DNA from: Draconibacterium sp.
GTDB taxonomy: Bacteria; Bacteroidota; Bacteroidia; Bacteroidales; Prolixibacteraceae
Assembly (NCBI GenBank): GCA_016705335.1
Contig: JADIYN010000010.1
Coordinates: forward strand, 1 to 64,000
Length of the DNA stretch: 64,000 nucleotides
Reading direction: 5' to 3'
Of the stretch, positions 19,147-28,909 are shown one piece after another. Each line of letters begins with the position of its first letter. Position 1 is the first letter of the stretch. Made by a program: the position numbers and the translations under genes. Below the pieces are notes generated by a model. The model saw only the letters and a list, made by a program, of their open reading frames with translations. It ran no database searches and was not told the DNA's origin.

Positions 19147-19613
19147 ATGACACTGAGGAATAGGTTGGATGATATTGATTTAAAGATTCTTGATATTATT
19201 ACAAAAATGCCAGGATTCCTTTTAAGGACGTTGCGGAAGAAGTTGGCATTTCAAGAGCTGCAATTCATCAGCGCGTTAACAGGATGATTGAGCTGGAAGT
19301 TATCGTTGGCTCCGGCTACCATATCGATCCAAAGAAAATTGATTACAGAACCTGCACATATATTGGGATTTTTCTCGAAAAGGGCGGATTGTTTACTGAG
19401 GTGGTTGAACACCTAAAAAACATTCCTGAAATTGTTGAATGCCATTATACAACCGGGCAGTATGCTATTTTCATAAAGGTTTATGCAAAAGATAACGAGC
19501 ATCTGAAAACGATTTTAAGCGGACAGATTCAAAAAATAACCGGAGTATCAAGCACCGAAACTTTTATTTCTCTTGAAGAATCGTTTAAACGTACGATCCA
19601 GGTTCTCGATTAA
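19147..19613 (+). CDS. Lrp/AsnC-family transcriptional regulator, one frameshift
   Basis: About 155 residues. After the ATG at 19147 the reading is MTLRNRLDDIDLKILDIITK. A run of five A at 19203-19207 (six expected) breaks the frame. The rest continues NARIPFKDVAEEVGISRAAI and HQRVNRM, the winged-helix recognition part, then the ligand-binding RAM domain (YRTCTYIGIFLEKGGLFTEV, ECHYTTGQYAIFIKVYAKD). Such proteins sense amino acids. It is divergent from amt and meets rlmB tail to tail with a 4-base overlap. Confidence 0.88.
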
Positions 19614-20344
19614 TTCCTTTGCCGGACTGCCTCATAAATCATCAAAGCCGCGGATACAGAAACGTTTAGTGATTCAATGTTTCCCAAAAGCGGGATTTTG
19701 AGTTTTTGATCAACAATATTTAAAATTGATTGAGATATTCCACTTTCTTCAGACCCCATTACAATTGCCAGCGGAGTTTTAAAATTAACATTTGTATAAA
19801 TTACATCAGCCTTTTCGGTAGCAGCAATAATTTGCACACCTGAATTCTGTAAATACTGAACTGTTCTGTAAAGATTATTCACTTTGCAAATCGGGATATG
19901 ATGAATTGCTCCGGCAGATGTTTTTATTGCATCGGCACCAATTCGTGCCATTCCTTTTTCGGGAATAATAATGGCGTCAACGCCGGCACATTCAGCAGAT
20001 CGGGCAATTGCTCCAAAATTTCTCACATCTGTAATTTGATCAAGGACTAAAAGAAGCGGATCTTTCCCCGACTCAAAAATAACCGGTAATAGCATTTCAA
20101 TATCGGTAAATTCAACGGGAGAAATAAATGCCAAAACTCCCTGGTGATTTTTACGTGTTATTCGGTTTATTTTTTCAAGGGGCACAAATTGAAATGCAAT
20201 TTCATTTTCCTTGATTAACAAAAGTAATTGCTGGTAAAGTTCGTTGTTCAACCCGGTTTTTATGTATATTTTTTCTATGTTTTTGCCTGTATTTATTGCT
20301 TCAATAACAGCCCTTGTGCCAAATATAAAGTCATCTTTTTCCAT
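19610..20344 (-). CDS. rlmB: 23S rRNA (guanosine-2'-O)-methyltransferase RlmB
   Basis: SpoU-type rRNA 2'-O-methyltransferase, 244 residues. An N-terminal L30e-like substrate-binding part (IFGTRAVIEAINTGKNIEKIY) is followed by the knotted SPOUT domain: VLDQITDVRNFGAIARSAECAG, VMGSEESGIS, and LKIPLLGNIESLNVSVSAALMIYE. The ATG at 20344 overlaps the TAA of the ABC-F gene upstream (TAATG), which indicates translational coupling and decides the start over a further in-frame ATG at 20368. Confidence 0.93.
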   Translation of the reverse strand: MEKDDFIFGTRAVIEAINTGKNIEKIYIKTGLNNELYQQLLLLIKENEIAFQFVPLEKINRITRKNHQGVLAFISPVEFTDIEMLLPVIFESGKDPLLLVLDQITDVRNFGAIARSAECAGVDAIIIPEKGMARIGADAIKTSAGAIHHIPICKVNNLYRTVQYLQNSGVQIIAATEKADVIYTNVNFKTPLAIVMGSEESGISQSILNIVDQKLKIPLLGNIESLNVSVSAALMIYEAVRQRN

Positions 20345-22293
20345 TACCAGCTCTTTTTGAGTTTCCACATTTCCAATTCTTCATGTTGTTTTTCCCATTC
20401 TTCCATAGCCTTTTTCAGTTTCACTTTTAGGTTTTCGTATTTATCGAAAATAGAATGGTCTTCAAGTTTTTCGGAAGAAGATAAAAGTTGATCAAGTTTT
20501 GCACTTTCTACTTCAATTGATTGTATTTCCATTTCAGTTTTCTCAACTTGTTTCTCAAGCCGGGAAATAGTACGGCCAATTTCCTTTTGTTCGTGAAAAC
20601 TCAGTTCTTGATTAAGGTTGATTTTAGTTCCGTTTGTTTTTTCAGCCTTTTTCGAAATATTATTGATTTCAAGTTCTTTTAATGATTCGATTTTCTTTCT
20701 TTCAAGAAATTCATAAATCCCGCCAAGATGTTGCTTGGCTTTTTTATTTCTAAATTCATAAACACAAGTCACAAGTCCGTCCAAAAACTCTCTGTCGTGC
20801 GAAACCACCAGAACTGTTCCGTTGAAATTAATCAATGCATTTTTTAATATTTCTTTTGAACGAATATCAAGATGGTTTGTGGGTTCATCGAGCACAAGGA
20901 AATTAACAGGCTCCAACATTAGCTTAATCATCGCCAACCTTGTTTTTTCACCACCGCTTAACACCTTTACCTTTTTATCTGCATCCTCACCCGAAAAAAG
21001 GAATGCACCAAGTATATCACGGATTTTTGTTCTTACATCGCCAACTGCAATTTCATCGATGGTTTCAAATACTGTAAGTTCTTCTTTTAGAAGCTGCGCC
21101 TGGTTTTGGGCAAAATATCCGATTTTTACATTGTGTCCCAGTTTCACAGTACCTTCATGTTCCAACTCGTGCATGATTATTCTGGCAAGTGTTGTTTTTC
21201 CTTCACCGTTTCGGCCAACAAATGCAATTTTCTCACCCAGTTCAATTTTAAAGTCGATATCGTTTAGAACCAATAGTTTATCATAGCTTTTACTAATGTT
21301 TTCGGCTTCCACAACCACTCTTCCCGATTTTGGTGCAGGAGGAAAACTAATTTTCAGCGATGAGTTGTCAACTTCTTCAATTTCCAAACGGTCGATTTTG
21401 TCGAGTTGTTTAATACGTGATTGTACCTGAACTGCTTTTGTGGCTTTATATCTGAAACGATCAATAAAACTTTCAATATCTTCTATTTGCTTTTGTTGAT
21501 TTTTATAGGCAGCCAATTGAATTTCCTGTTGTTCTTTTTTCCACTCAATGAATTTTGAATAGTTCATTTTCTGATCAGTAATTTTCCCCAGCGATATTTC
21601 AATTGTGCGGTTGCAAACAGCATCGATAAAAGCTTTATCGTGCGAAACAAGCACAATTGCACCACTATAGTTTTTCAGGAAATCCTCTAACCATTGAATC
21701 GATTCAATATCAAGGTGATTGGTTGGTTCATCAAGCAAAAAAACATCAGGCTTTTTCAAAAGTAGTTTGGCCAATTCAACTCTCATTCGCCATCCTCCGC
21801 TGAACTCAGATGTTGGCCGGTTAAAATCGGAACGTTCAAATCCAAGACCAATTAATGTTTGCTCAAGTTCTGCTTCGTAATTGTCGCCACCCAAAATGTT
21901 AAACCGTTCGTTTAATTCATGTATTTGATCTAATTTTTTCAGGTATGAGTCAGAATGATAATCTTCATCTTCCGAAATCTGGGTATTTAAAAGTGAAATC
22001 TTTTGTTGAATATGCATCAACTCCTCAAATGCAAGTGTTGTTTCTTCTTTCAATGTTCTCGAATCAGTTAACTTCATTTGCTGAGGCAAATATCCAACAG
22101 TAGTATTTTTTGGAAGTCCAATACTTCCAGATGATGGAAAATCAATACCCTTTATTACTTTAAGCAAAGTAGTTTTGCCTGCTCCATTTTTTCCGATCAA
22201 CCCAATCCTGTCCTTTGGATTGATCAAAAAACTAATCTCCTTGAAAAGGTCAAAACCGCCAAAACTCAGACTTATTTTATCTAACGAAATCAT
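20344..22293 (-). CDS. ABC-F family ATPase (Uup/EttA-like), ribosome-associated
   Basis: A 649-residue soluble protein with two ABC domains and no membrane segments. First domain: GKNGAGKTTLLKVI, FSGGWRMRVELAKLL, LLDEPTNHLD. Second: GRNGEGKTTLAR, LSGGEKTRLAMIKLM, VLDEPTNHLD. The linker is rich in Lys/Gln and the ~90-residue C-terminal tail is a coiled coil, as in Uup. ABC-F proteins bind the ribosomal E site and relieve stalled translation. The stop overlaps the rlmB start, so the two ribosome-related genes form an operon. A terminator-like hairpin lies in the presumed leader at 22372-22394. Confidence 0.93.
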   Translation of the reverse strand: MISLDKISLSFGGFDLFKEISFLINPKDRIGLIGKNGAGKTTLLKVIKGIDFPSSGSIGLPKNTTVGYLPQQMKLTDSRTLKEETTLAFEELMHIQQKISLLNTQISEDEDYHSDSYLKKLDQIHELNERFNILGGDNYEAELEQTLIGLGFERSDFNRPTSEFSGGWRMRVELAKLLLKKPDVFLLDEPTNHLDIESIQWLEDFLKNYSGAIVLVSHDKAFIDAVCNRTIEISLGKITDQKMNYSKFIEWKKEQQEIQLAAYKNQQKQIEDIESFIDRFRYKATKAVQVQSRIKQLDKIDRLEIEEVDNSSLKISFPPAPKSGRVVVEAENISKSYDKLLVLNDIDFKIELGEKIAFVGRNGEGKTTLARIIMHELEHEGTVKLGHNVKIGYFAQNQAQLLKEELTVFETIDEIAVGDVRTKIRDILGAFLFSGEDADKKVKVLSGGEKTRLAMIKLMLEPVNFLVLDEPTNHLDIRSKEILKNALINFNGTVLVVSHDREFLDGLVTCVYEFRNKKAKQHLGGIYEFLERKKIESLKELEINNISKKAEKTNGTKINLNQELSFHEQKEIGRTISRLEKQVEKTEMEIQSIEVESAKLDQLLSSSEKLEDHSIFDKYENLKVKLKKAMEEWEKQHEELEMWKLKKSW

Positions 22294-22371
22294 ATTTCTG
22301 TTGTAAAAAAGGCCAAAGATAATGATTAAACATGAATTGAAACGACGGAGATGTGATACAGTCCATATGAC

Positions 22372-22394
22372 AAAAAAAAATACCCTCGCGGGTA
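22372..22394 (-). terminator. Terminator-like hairpin in the leader of the ABC-F gene
   Basis: Read on the minus strand: TACCC, tetraloop GCGA (GNRA type), GGGTA, then nine T. Only 5 base pairs, so it is weak. No gene on the minus strand ends here; the ABC-F start codon is 78 bases downstream, so it could be an attenuator. Confidence 0.45.
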
Positions 22395-22694
22395 AAAAAG
22401 GAAGGGGAAAGAACTATGGACGCTTTTTGAAGATGATTGATGATTTACAAACCCCTAAACACAAAACCAATCATAAATACAGAAGTTACTTTCCCCTTTT
22501 AAGTTTTATTGTAGAAATAAAACCAACCATTAAATCGAAACAAATATAGGCAAAAAAGGCTTTATGGTTTTCGCAGGCATGGCCAAAGTTCTGAAAAACG
22601 GAAAAAAATGGCATTGTTTTCTCTATATGGGAAAATTGGTTTTTCTATGGGAAAATCTGACTGAATTTTAACCCCGGAATCCTTATTTAAACTT

Positions 22695-22702
22695 TATATT
22701 TG
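22695..22702 (+). promoter_or_regulatory. -7 promoter element of rlmD
   Basis: TATATTTG fits TAnnTTTG. It lies 13 bases before the GTG start, implying a very short leader. Confidence 0.5.
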
Positions 22703-22715
22703 CAAAAAAAAATCA

Positions 22716-24119
22716 GTGAGCAGGAAAAAACAAAAACCATTTTTTGAAGGTTTGACAATTGAAGATATCGGTTCTGAAGGTAAAGCAATTGCTCGTAATG
22801 GAGATATGATTGTTTTTACAACATATGCAGTTCCGGGAGATATAGTTGATTTACAGGTTACAAAAAAACGTAAAAAATATGCTGAGGCAAATGTTACCAA
22901 ATATCATAAATATTCAGATGAGAGGACAGAAAACTTCTGTACGCATTTTGGGGTTTGTGGTGGTTGCAAATGGCAAATTCTGCCCTATGAAAAGCAACTT
23001 TATTACAAACAAAAACAGGTAAAAGATCAGTTGCAACGAATCGGAAAAATGGCAATGCCTGAATTGTTGCCTATTCTGAAATCACAAAAAGACACTTTTT
23101 ACCGGAATAAACTTGAGTTTACTTTTTCGAACAAACGCTGGCTTACTGCCGAAGAAATGAATAATGAAATAAAAAATCCGGATGCACTTGGTTTTCATGT
23201 ACCCGGGTTGTTCGATAAGATAATAAATATAGATAAATGCTGGCTTCAACCTGAACCATCAAACAAGATCAGAAATTTTATATATAAATATGCCATTGAA
23301 AATGGATTAAGTTTTTTTGATATTAAAGCAAAGTCGGGCTTTTTGCGAACATTAATTATACGTACAAGTTCAACAGGGGAAGTCATGGTAATAATTTCCT
23401 TTTATCGTGAAAACAGGAGAATCCGTGAGGAATTGTTAATGAACATCAAAAACGAATTTCCGGAAATTACTTCATTATTATATGTGATAAACTCAAAAGG
23501 GAACGATACAATTACCGACCAGCAAATCGAATTGTTCAGTGGTAGTGAGTTCATTTTTGAACAAATGGAAGAATTAAAATTTAAAATTGGTCCAAAAAGC
23601 TTTTATCAAACCAATTCAGAACAAGCATATAATTTATATAAAGTTGTAAGAGATTTTGCTGATTTGAAAGGTGATGAAACGGTTTATGATTTATATACGG
23701 GAACTGGTACTATTGCGAATTTCGTAGCAAAACTGGCCAAAAAAGTAGTTGGGATTGAATATGTGCCGGAAGCAATTGAAGATGCAAAAGAGAATTCTGC
23801 TATCAATAATATTACAAACACGTCATTCTATTCAGGAGATATAAAATCAATACTCAACAATGATTTTATTTTAAAAAACGGACAACCCGATATTATTATT
23901 ACCGACCCACCCAGAGCGGGGATGCATGACAATGTTGTTGAAACCTTAGTAAAATCAGGTGCCAGGAAAATTATTTATGTAAGCTGTAATCCGGCAACAC
24001 AAGCCCGGGATTTGGCAATGTTGGATGCCACTTACGAAATAGAAAAAATTCAGCCGGTTGATATGTTCCCGCAAACCCATCATGTAGAAAATGTTGTTTT
24101 ACTGGGAAAAAGACTTTGA
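22716..24119 (+). CDS. rlmD: 23S rRNA (uracil-C5)-methyltransferase, RlmD/RumA type
   Basis: A 467-residue SAM-dependent m5U methyltransferase. N-terminal TRAM domain (residues ~5-65, IEDIGSEGKAIAR to VDLQVTKKRKK), iron-sulfur cysteines in FCTHFGVCGGCKW with a later Cys, then the Rossmann part: YDLYTGTGTIANF, GIEYVPEAIEDA, TDPPRAGMHDNV, and the catalytic Cys in YVSCNPATQARDLA. The start is a GTG at 22716; the next in-frame ATG would lose the TRAM start. The RlmD versus RlmC/TrmA assignment rests on TRAM plus the cluster and is not certain. Confidence 0.9.
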   Translation: MSRKKQKPFFEGLTIEDIGSEGKAIARNGDMIVFTTYAVPGDIVDLQVTKKRKKYAEANVTKYHKYSDERTENFCTHFGVCGGCKWQILPYEKQLYYKQKQVKDQLQRIGKMAMPELLPILKSQKDTFYRNKLEFTFSNKRWLTAEEMNNEIKNPDALGFHVPGLFDKIINIDKCWLQPEPSNKIRNFIYKYAIENGLSFFDIKAKSGFLRTLIIRTSSTGEVMVIISFYRENRRIREELLMNIKNEFPEITSLLYVINSKGNDTITDQQIELFSGSEFIFEQMEELKFKIGPKSFYQTNSEQAYNLYKVVRDFADLKGDETVYDLYTGTGTIANFVAKLAKKVVGIEYVPEAIEDAKENSAINNITNTSFYSGDIKSILNNDFILKNGQPDIIITDPPRAGMHDNVVETLVKSGARKIIYVSCNPATQARDLAMLDATYEIEKIQPVDMFPQTHHVENVVLLGKRL

Positions 24120-24212
24120 TGTAACTCATTGATAATTTGGCGAATATTTATTTGGCATTTTTTTTGCAATCATTAACCCCAAGATTTACAAATTACCTAA
24201 AATAGAACTATT

Positions 24213-25760
24213 ATGAGAAAGTTATTTTTATTACTGCTTGCAGCATTTCCGATGTTGCTTGCTGGACAAAATGGGTGCAATTTTTTTGAACATCGAAGTT
24301 TCACAATTGAAAAAACAAGTTTGAACACGACTCAAAGCGATTTCGGTCCTGCTTTTGTGAACGATGAACTGTGGTTCTCAGCCTTTACTGATGCTGAGAT
24401 TGCAGCACTTTTAAAAGGTGAATCGAAGGGAGTATTCTACAATTTATACAGTGCAAAATTAGATGTTGAAGGCAATGTTACTGGCACAAAAAATCCTGAA
24501 TTTGAGGATATTAGTAAAGGTTTTCATGCAGGGCCGGTTTCATACTGTCAGGAAACAAAAGAGCTTTTTGTAACTTTAAGTAATTTCGATAATCCTGAAA
24601 TAAAAAATAAAGTTTACAGGAAAGCTGACATACGTTTAAAAATCATTGTCGTCCAAAAAGTTGATGGTGTCTGGAAATTAAAAGAAGAATTGCCATTCAA
24701 CGATCCTGCTTATTCTGTTGGCCATCCCGCGGTTTCTGTAACTGGAGATACATTATTCTTTTCGTCAAATAAACCAAATGAAGGATTTGGCGGCAGTGAT
24801 ATTTATATGACAATCAGGAACAACGGAAAATGGGGCCAGCCTGTAAATTTAGGCAACAGAATAAATTCGGCCAGAGATGAAATGTTCCCTTTCTTTTTTG
24901 ATGGCTCCGTTTTGTTCTATTCATCAAATAAAGGAGAAAATCAAAAATCAAATTTCGATTTGCAATATTCTTGTATCGACGAGAAGGATTTTGGTAATCC
25001 AAAATCACTTGATATGTTTAATACAGAAGAAGATGATTTTGGTTTGATAATACATTCAACGGGAGAAACCGGATATTTTGTTTCAAGAAGAACCGGAGGA
25101 TTGGGTGACGATGATATTTACAAAATTACTTTTAAAGGCGAATATAGTTTGGAGTTGGTTGTGATGGACAAAAAGTCAATGCAAGCCGTCGCAAACCCAA
25201 AGGTAAAATTCAGCGATAATGTTTCAGGAGTTTTATCAGGTGTTTTCATAACCAGGGAGCTACCCGAAAATTCAACACTAACGGTTTCTACTGAGTTGGA
25301 AGGCTATCAAAATTCTACAAAGCGTATTACAAATATTGGAAAATCTTATGGAATAATTAGAGATTCAATTTGGGTTGAAAAAGTGGAAGTGGGACAAAAA
25401 TTCGTTATGGAAAATATCTTTTACAACTACGACAAATGGGATATTTTACCAGAATCGGAAATTGAACTGAATAAACTGATTGAAATCATGAACGACAATC
25501 CAAGCTGGAAAGTTGAACTGGGATCGCATACCGATGCCCGGGGAAGTGATTCTTACAACGAGGTTTTAAGCCAGAAACGGTCGGATTCAGCTGTGGACTA
25601 TATTGTTAACAAAGGAATTGAAACAAATAGGATTAAAGCAAAAGGCTACGGCGAAACACAGTTGATAAACAGGTGTAAGAATGGTGTGGAATGCAGTGAT
25701 GATGAACACCGCCAAAACCGCCGTACGGAATTTAAAATCCTTGAAATGGACGGTAAATAA
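24213..25760 (+). CDS. OmpA-family outer-membrane protein with PD40-type beta-propeller
   Basis: A 515-residue exported protein. Signal peptide MRKLFLLLLAAFPMLLAGQ. Residues ~95-320 contain WD40-like/PD40 repeats (HPAVSVTGDTLFFSSNKPNEGFGGSDIYM, FPFFFDGSVLFYSSNKG, GYFVSRRTGGLGDDDIYKI). Then comes a carboxypeptidase-regulatory-like beta-sandwich and, from ~410, an OmpA peptidoglycan-binding domain (ENIFYNYDKWDILPESE, GSHTDARGSDSYNEVLSQKRSDS, NRRTEFKI). Related to T9SS PorE in having PD40 plus OmpA, but it lacks the N-terminal TPR part. Followed by a strong terminator. Confidence 0.9.
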   Translation: MRKLFLLLLAAFPMLLAGQNGCNFFEHRSFTIEKTSLNTTQSDFGPAFVNDELWFSAFTDAEIAALLKGESKGVFYNLYSAKLDVEGNVTGTKNPEFEDISKGFHAGPVSYCQETKELFVTLSNFDNPEIKNKVYRKADIRLKIIVVQKVDGVWKLKEELPFNDPAYSVGHPAVSVTGDTLFFSSNKPNEGFGGSDIYMTIRNNGKWGQPVNLGNRINSARDEMFPFFFDGSVLFYSSNKGENQKSNFDLQYSCIDEKDFGNPKSLDMFNTEEDDFGLIIHSTGETGYFVSRRTGGLGDDDIYKITFKGEYSLELVVMDKKSMQAVANPKVKFSDNVSGVLSGVFITRELPENSTLTVSTELEGYQNSTKRITNIGKSYGIIRDSIWVEKVEVGQKFVMENIFYNYDKWDILPESEIELNKLIEIMNDNPSWKVELGSHTDARGSDSYNEVLSQKRSDSAVDYIVNKGIETNRIKAKGYGETQLINRCKNGVECSDDEHRQNRRTEFKILEMDGK

Positions 25761-25776
25761 TAATATTTGAGTTTTT

Positions 25777-25812
25777 GAAAATGCTGTTTCATTTTGAAGC
25801 AGCATTTTTTTT
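25777..25812 (+). terminator. Rho-independent terminator after the OmpA-family gene
   Basis: Stem AAATGCTGTTTC/GAAGCAGCATTT (12 pairs with one G-U), 4-base loop, then a run of eight or more T. Also close to the end of the convergent yfcC-like gene. Confidence 0.85.
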
Positions 25813-25826
25813 GCAAACATATTAGA

Positions 25827-27422
25827 TCAGAACCCATTCAATTTCATCAAAACTGTGGGCAACAAAAGTAAAAACCCTAAAACGGTAAGAATTATTATAA
25901 ATGGGGCTACCCATCTAAACCACTTCTCATAAGGGATTCTTGCAATTCCCAAAACCCCGATCAAAACCCCGGAAGTTGGTGTAATCATATTTGTAAATCC
26001 ATCCCCAAGTTGGAAAGCAACAACTGTTGCCTGCCTCGAAATACCTACCAAATCAGAAAACTGCGACATCATAGGTATTGTTAATGCAGCTTTTCCAGAT
26101 CCACTTGGAATGAAAATATTCAGAAATGTTTGGATCAAGTACATCATACTTATTGAACCGACTTTTCCCAAATCAGACATTGATTGTGAAACATAATATA
26201 ATATGGTATCGATGATTTTTCCATCTTTCAGAATAACAATAATTCCACCTGCCAACCCGACTACCATTGCCGCCGACAAAATATCTTTTGCGCCTTCAAT
26301 AAACGATTTTGTAATTTCGTTGGCAGTTTTTCCAACTGCAATTCCCGAAAAAATTCCCAAAGCCAAAAACAGAGTTGCAATTTCCATTACATACCAATTA
26401 TAACCCATTACACCAATTACAAGAAATACAATGGTGAAAGACAACAGACTTAAAATATAATAGTGCACCGTTTTTCTGAGAGAAAAAAAACCACTTATAA
26501 TAAAAACAGCAGTACTGATTGGAACTGCCGGAAATTGCAGGTTACTATTGCCGATTTGCAGATTGGTAACCGGATAAAAAACCGCAAAAAGTATAAGAAA
26601 CAATGAAAGTACCCCAAACGAGATCCAGGCTTTTTTTGGAACAATAAAATTGAATTCCATATTTGTTTCATCATTTCTGGTTCGCCAGTAACTGTCCTCT
26701 TCATAAACCAGTGATTTTTTTGGATCTCTGTGAATTTTTGCTGCATATCTTAAAATAAAACCAAATCCGGCAAGGTTGATAACTACCCACATAAATATTC
26801 GGTATTCAATTCCTGAAAACAAAGGAAGATTTGATAATCACTGAGCAATTCCAACTGTGAACGGGTTTAAAAATGCACCTGCAAATCCAAGTGCGGCTGC
26901 AACAAAACAAAGAGAAACGCCAACAATTGAATCATATCCCATTGAAATTGCAAGCGGCACAAAAATTATGGTAAAAGCAATTGTCTCTTCGCTCATTCCA
27001 AAAATAGCTCCAAACAAACTGAAAATAAACATTATACTGATAAGGATAATATTGTTTACTCCAATTTTTTTCAGTGCCCTCGATTTTTCCAATTTTTGTG
27101 AAAATTTCAAAAACGAGTAAATCCCGATATCAATTGATTTACTTTCGTTCAAAATCCAAAATGCTCCGCCAATCATCAGTATAAAAGCAATAATATTTGA
27201 AGTGTTTACAAAACCCTCAAAAAAGGCCGAAAATACCTGCCAGGTCTGAATATTACTCTCAACAAATTGAAACGACTGGCTTTGAATAACTTCACGCGGA
27301 ATACCATTTACAATTAAAGTTTCCCTTTTAAATTCACCACCCGGAATTACCCATGTTAAAACTGCGCATAGAATAATAAGTCCGAAAATAATTACAAAAG
27401 TGTGTGGTACTTTTTTTAGCAT
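25827..27422 (-). CDS. YfcC-family (DcuC/arginine-type) permease with an in-frame TGA
   Basis: A 531-codon membrane transporter of the YfcC/C4-dicarboxylate carrier group; many hydrophobic helices, motifs PHTFVIIFGLIILCAVLTWVIPGG, FGAIFGMSEETIAFTIIFVPLA, FAGAFLNPFTVGIAQ and PSGSGKAALTIPMMS, TPTSGVLIGVLGIARIPY. At 26838-26840 the reading meets TGA directly after GIAQ, and continues in the same frame as LSNLPLFSGIEYRIFMWVV. In relatives this position is, from memory, usually Gly (GGA), a single G-to-T change. So it is a point nonsense mutation or a miscall, not a frameshift. Divergent from hutI, which suggests histidine or another amino-acid-related substrate. ATG 27422 gives MLKKVPHTF. Confidence 0.85.
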
Positions 27423-27583
27423 TGTTCTGATTTTTTTAGATTCCCGAAAATAACAATTAATGGGTTGGAGAGTTAAATTTTTAAAGCATTTTACGACAGA
27501 AATTACACGTATTCGAAAAAACAAACAAGGTTTTGTCAAATCAATTTCGTACCTTTTTGAAGAAAGAAACAAAACTGATTTTC

Positions 27584-28849
27584 ATGAAAATATTATTGGA
27601 AAATATAAAAGAATTAATCCAGGTTGTTGAGGAACCGCTTCATTTCAGGGCAGGCGTTCAAATGAGTACGCTTAATACAATTCAAAATGCATTTTTAATT
27701 ATTCGCGATGAAGTAATTGAAGAGTTTGGCCGCATGGATCAGTTAAAAGATAAATATATGGACGATGATCTGCTTATTGAAATTGATTGTACAAACAGGC
27801 TTGTTTATCCCAGTTTTTGCGATTCACATACCCATTTGGTTTATTGTCATGCTAGCGAAAAGAATTTTACAGATCGGATCAATCATTTTTCGGTTGACAG
27901 AATTAATTCACAGAAAGTAGAAATACTAAATTCTGCCAGACAAATTCACGAAATCTCAGAAGAAGATTTATATAACATTGCAATTGAACGAATTATAGAT
28001 GTAATGAAAATGGGCACAGGGGCAATTGAGATTAAAAGCGGATATGGATTAAATACCGAAGATGAACTCAAAATATTACGTGTAATTAGAAGGATATCAG
28101 AAGATTCTCCTGTTTGTGTGCGTTCAACCTTTATGGGATCTCAAGTAGTTCCTCCTAAATACGCTGCAAATATTTCGAAATATGTCGATTTGATTATCAA
28201 TGAAATGATACCACAGGTAGCCGCCGATGAACTTGCTGATTTCATCGATGTTTTTTGTGATAAAGGTTTCTACTCGCAATACGAAACCGACAGGATATTA
28301 ATGGCAGGAATAAAATATGGTTTAAGGCCTAAAATTCACGCAAACCAGCACAGTATTTCGGGTGGTGTACAGGTTGGTGTAAAATATAATTCATTGTCAG
28401 TTGATCATTTAGACTACATTGGAGATGAAGAAATTGAGCTCCTGAAGGATTCAGAAACAATGCCAACAATTTTACCCGGCCCATCTTTTTTCTTCAATCA
28501 ATCTTTGTCGCCGGTACGCAAAATGATAGATGCAGGTTTGCCTGTTGCTCTCGCTTCCGATTATAATCCAATAACTTCGCCTGGTGGAAATATGAGTTTT
28601 ATTTCGTCGCTTGGTTGCATAAAATATAAAATGTCGCCGCAGGAAGTAATAAATGCAACAACTTTAAATTCAGCTTATGCAATGGGTGTAAGTGATTCAC
28701 TTGGAAGTATTTCAAAAGGAAAAATCGCTAACCTGTTTATTACTTCCGATGCAGCCGGAATCGAAAGTTTGCCTTATCATTTTGGTTCAAATATGATTGA
28801 AACCGTCATTATTAATGGCGAAGTGCAAACATTTCAGTTTCAACATTAA
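27584..28849 (+). CDS. hutI: Imidazolonepropionase
   Basis: Third step of histidine degradation: hydrolyses 4-imidazolone-5-propionate to N-formimino-L-glutamate. The 421-residue amidohydrolase has the metal site YPSFCDSHTHLVY (HxH), EIKSGYGLNTEDELKILRVI, KIHANQHSISGGV with a metal-linked His, SVDHLDYIG and ALASDYNPITSPGGNM with the catalytic Asp. The ATG at 27584 (MKILLENIKELI) is chosen over an upstream TTG frame extension. ftcD follows 60 bases downstream. hutH and hutU are not in the window. Confidence 0.95.
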   Translation: MKILLENIKELIQVVEEPLHFRAGVQMSTLNTIQNAFLIIRDEVIEEFGRMDQLKDKYMDDDLLIEIDCTNRLVYPSFCDSHTHLVYCHASEKNFTDRINHFSVDRINSQKVEILNSARQIHEISEEDLYNIAIERIIDVMKMGTGAIEIKSGYGLNTEDELKILRVIRRISEDSPVCVRSTFMGSQVVPPKYAANISKYVDLIINEMIPQVAADELADFIDVFCDKGFYSQYETDRILMAGIKYGLRPKIHANQHSISGGVQVGVKYNSLSVDHLDYIGDEEIELLKDSETMPTILPGPSFFFNQSLSPVRKMIDAGLPVALASDYNPITSPGGNMSFISSLGCIKYKMSPQEVINATTLNSAYAMGVSDSLGSISKGKIANLFITSDAAGIESLPYHFGSNMIETVIINGEVQTFQFQH

Positions 28850-28909
28850 ATAGCATCATAATTCAATGCAAGTTTTAATTTTGATGTGGATTTTTTGAAA
28901 AACATTCCA

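Larger units (their letters stand above)
22294..22715. other. Intergenic region between the divergent ABC-F and rlmD genes
   Basis: Contains the hairpin at 22372-22394, a direct repeat of TCTAT..GGGAAAAT (about 22622-22635 and 22643-22655), and the rlmD -7 element at 22695. A 75-codon open frame at 22322-22549 has no protein-like features and is not called. Confidence 0.5.

Noticed and set aside
22322..22549. 75-codon open frame on the plus strand
   Set aside because: Lysine/arginine-rich low-quality composition, overlaps a hairpin, no promoter or family resemblance; looks like chance reading in AT-rich DNA.
26838..26840. Selenocysteine reading of the TGA in the YfcC gene
   Set aside because: No SECIS-like hairpin directly after the TGA, and the position is Gly in relatives as far as I recall; point error is simpler.
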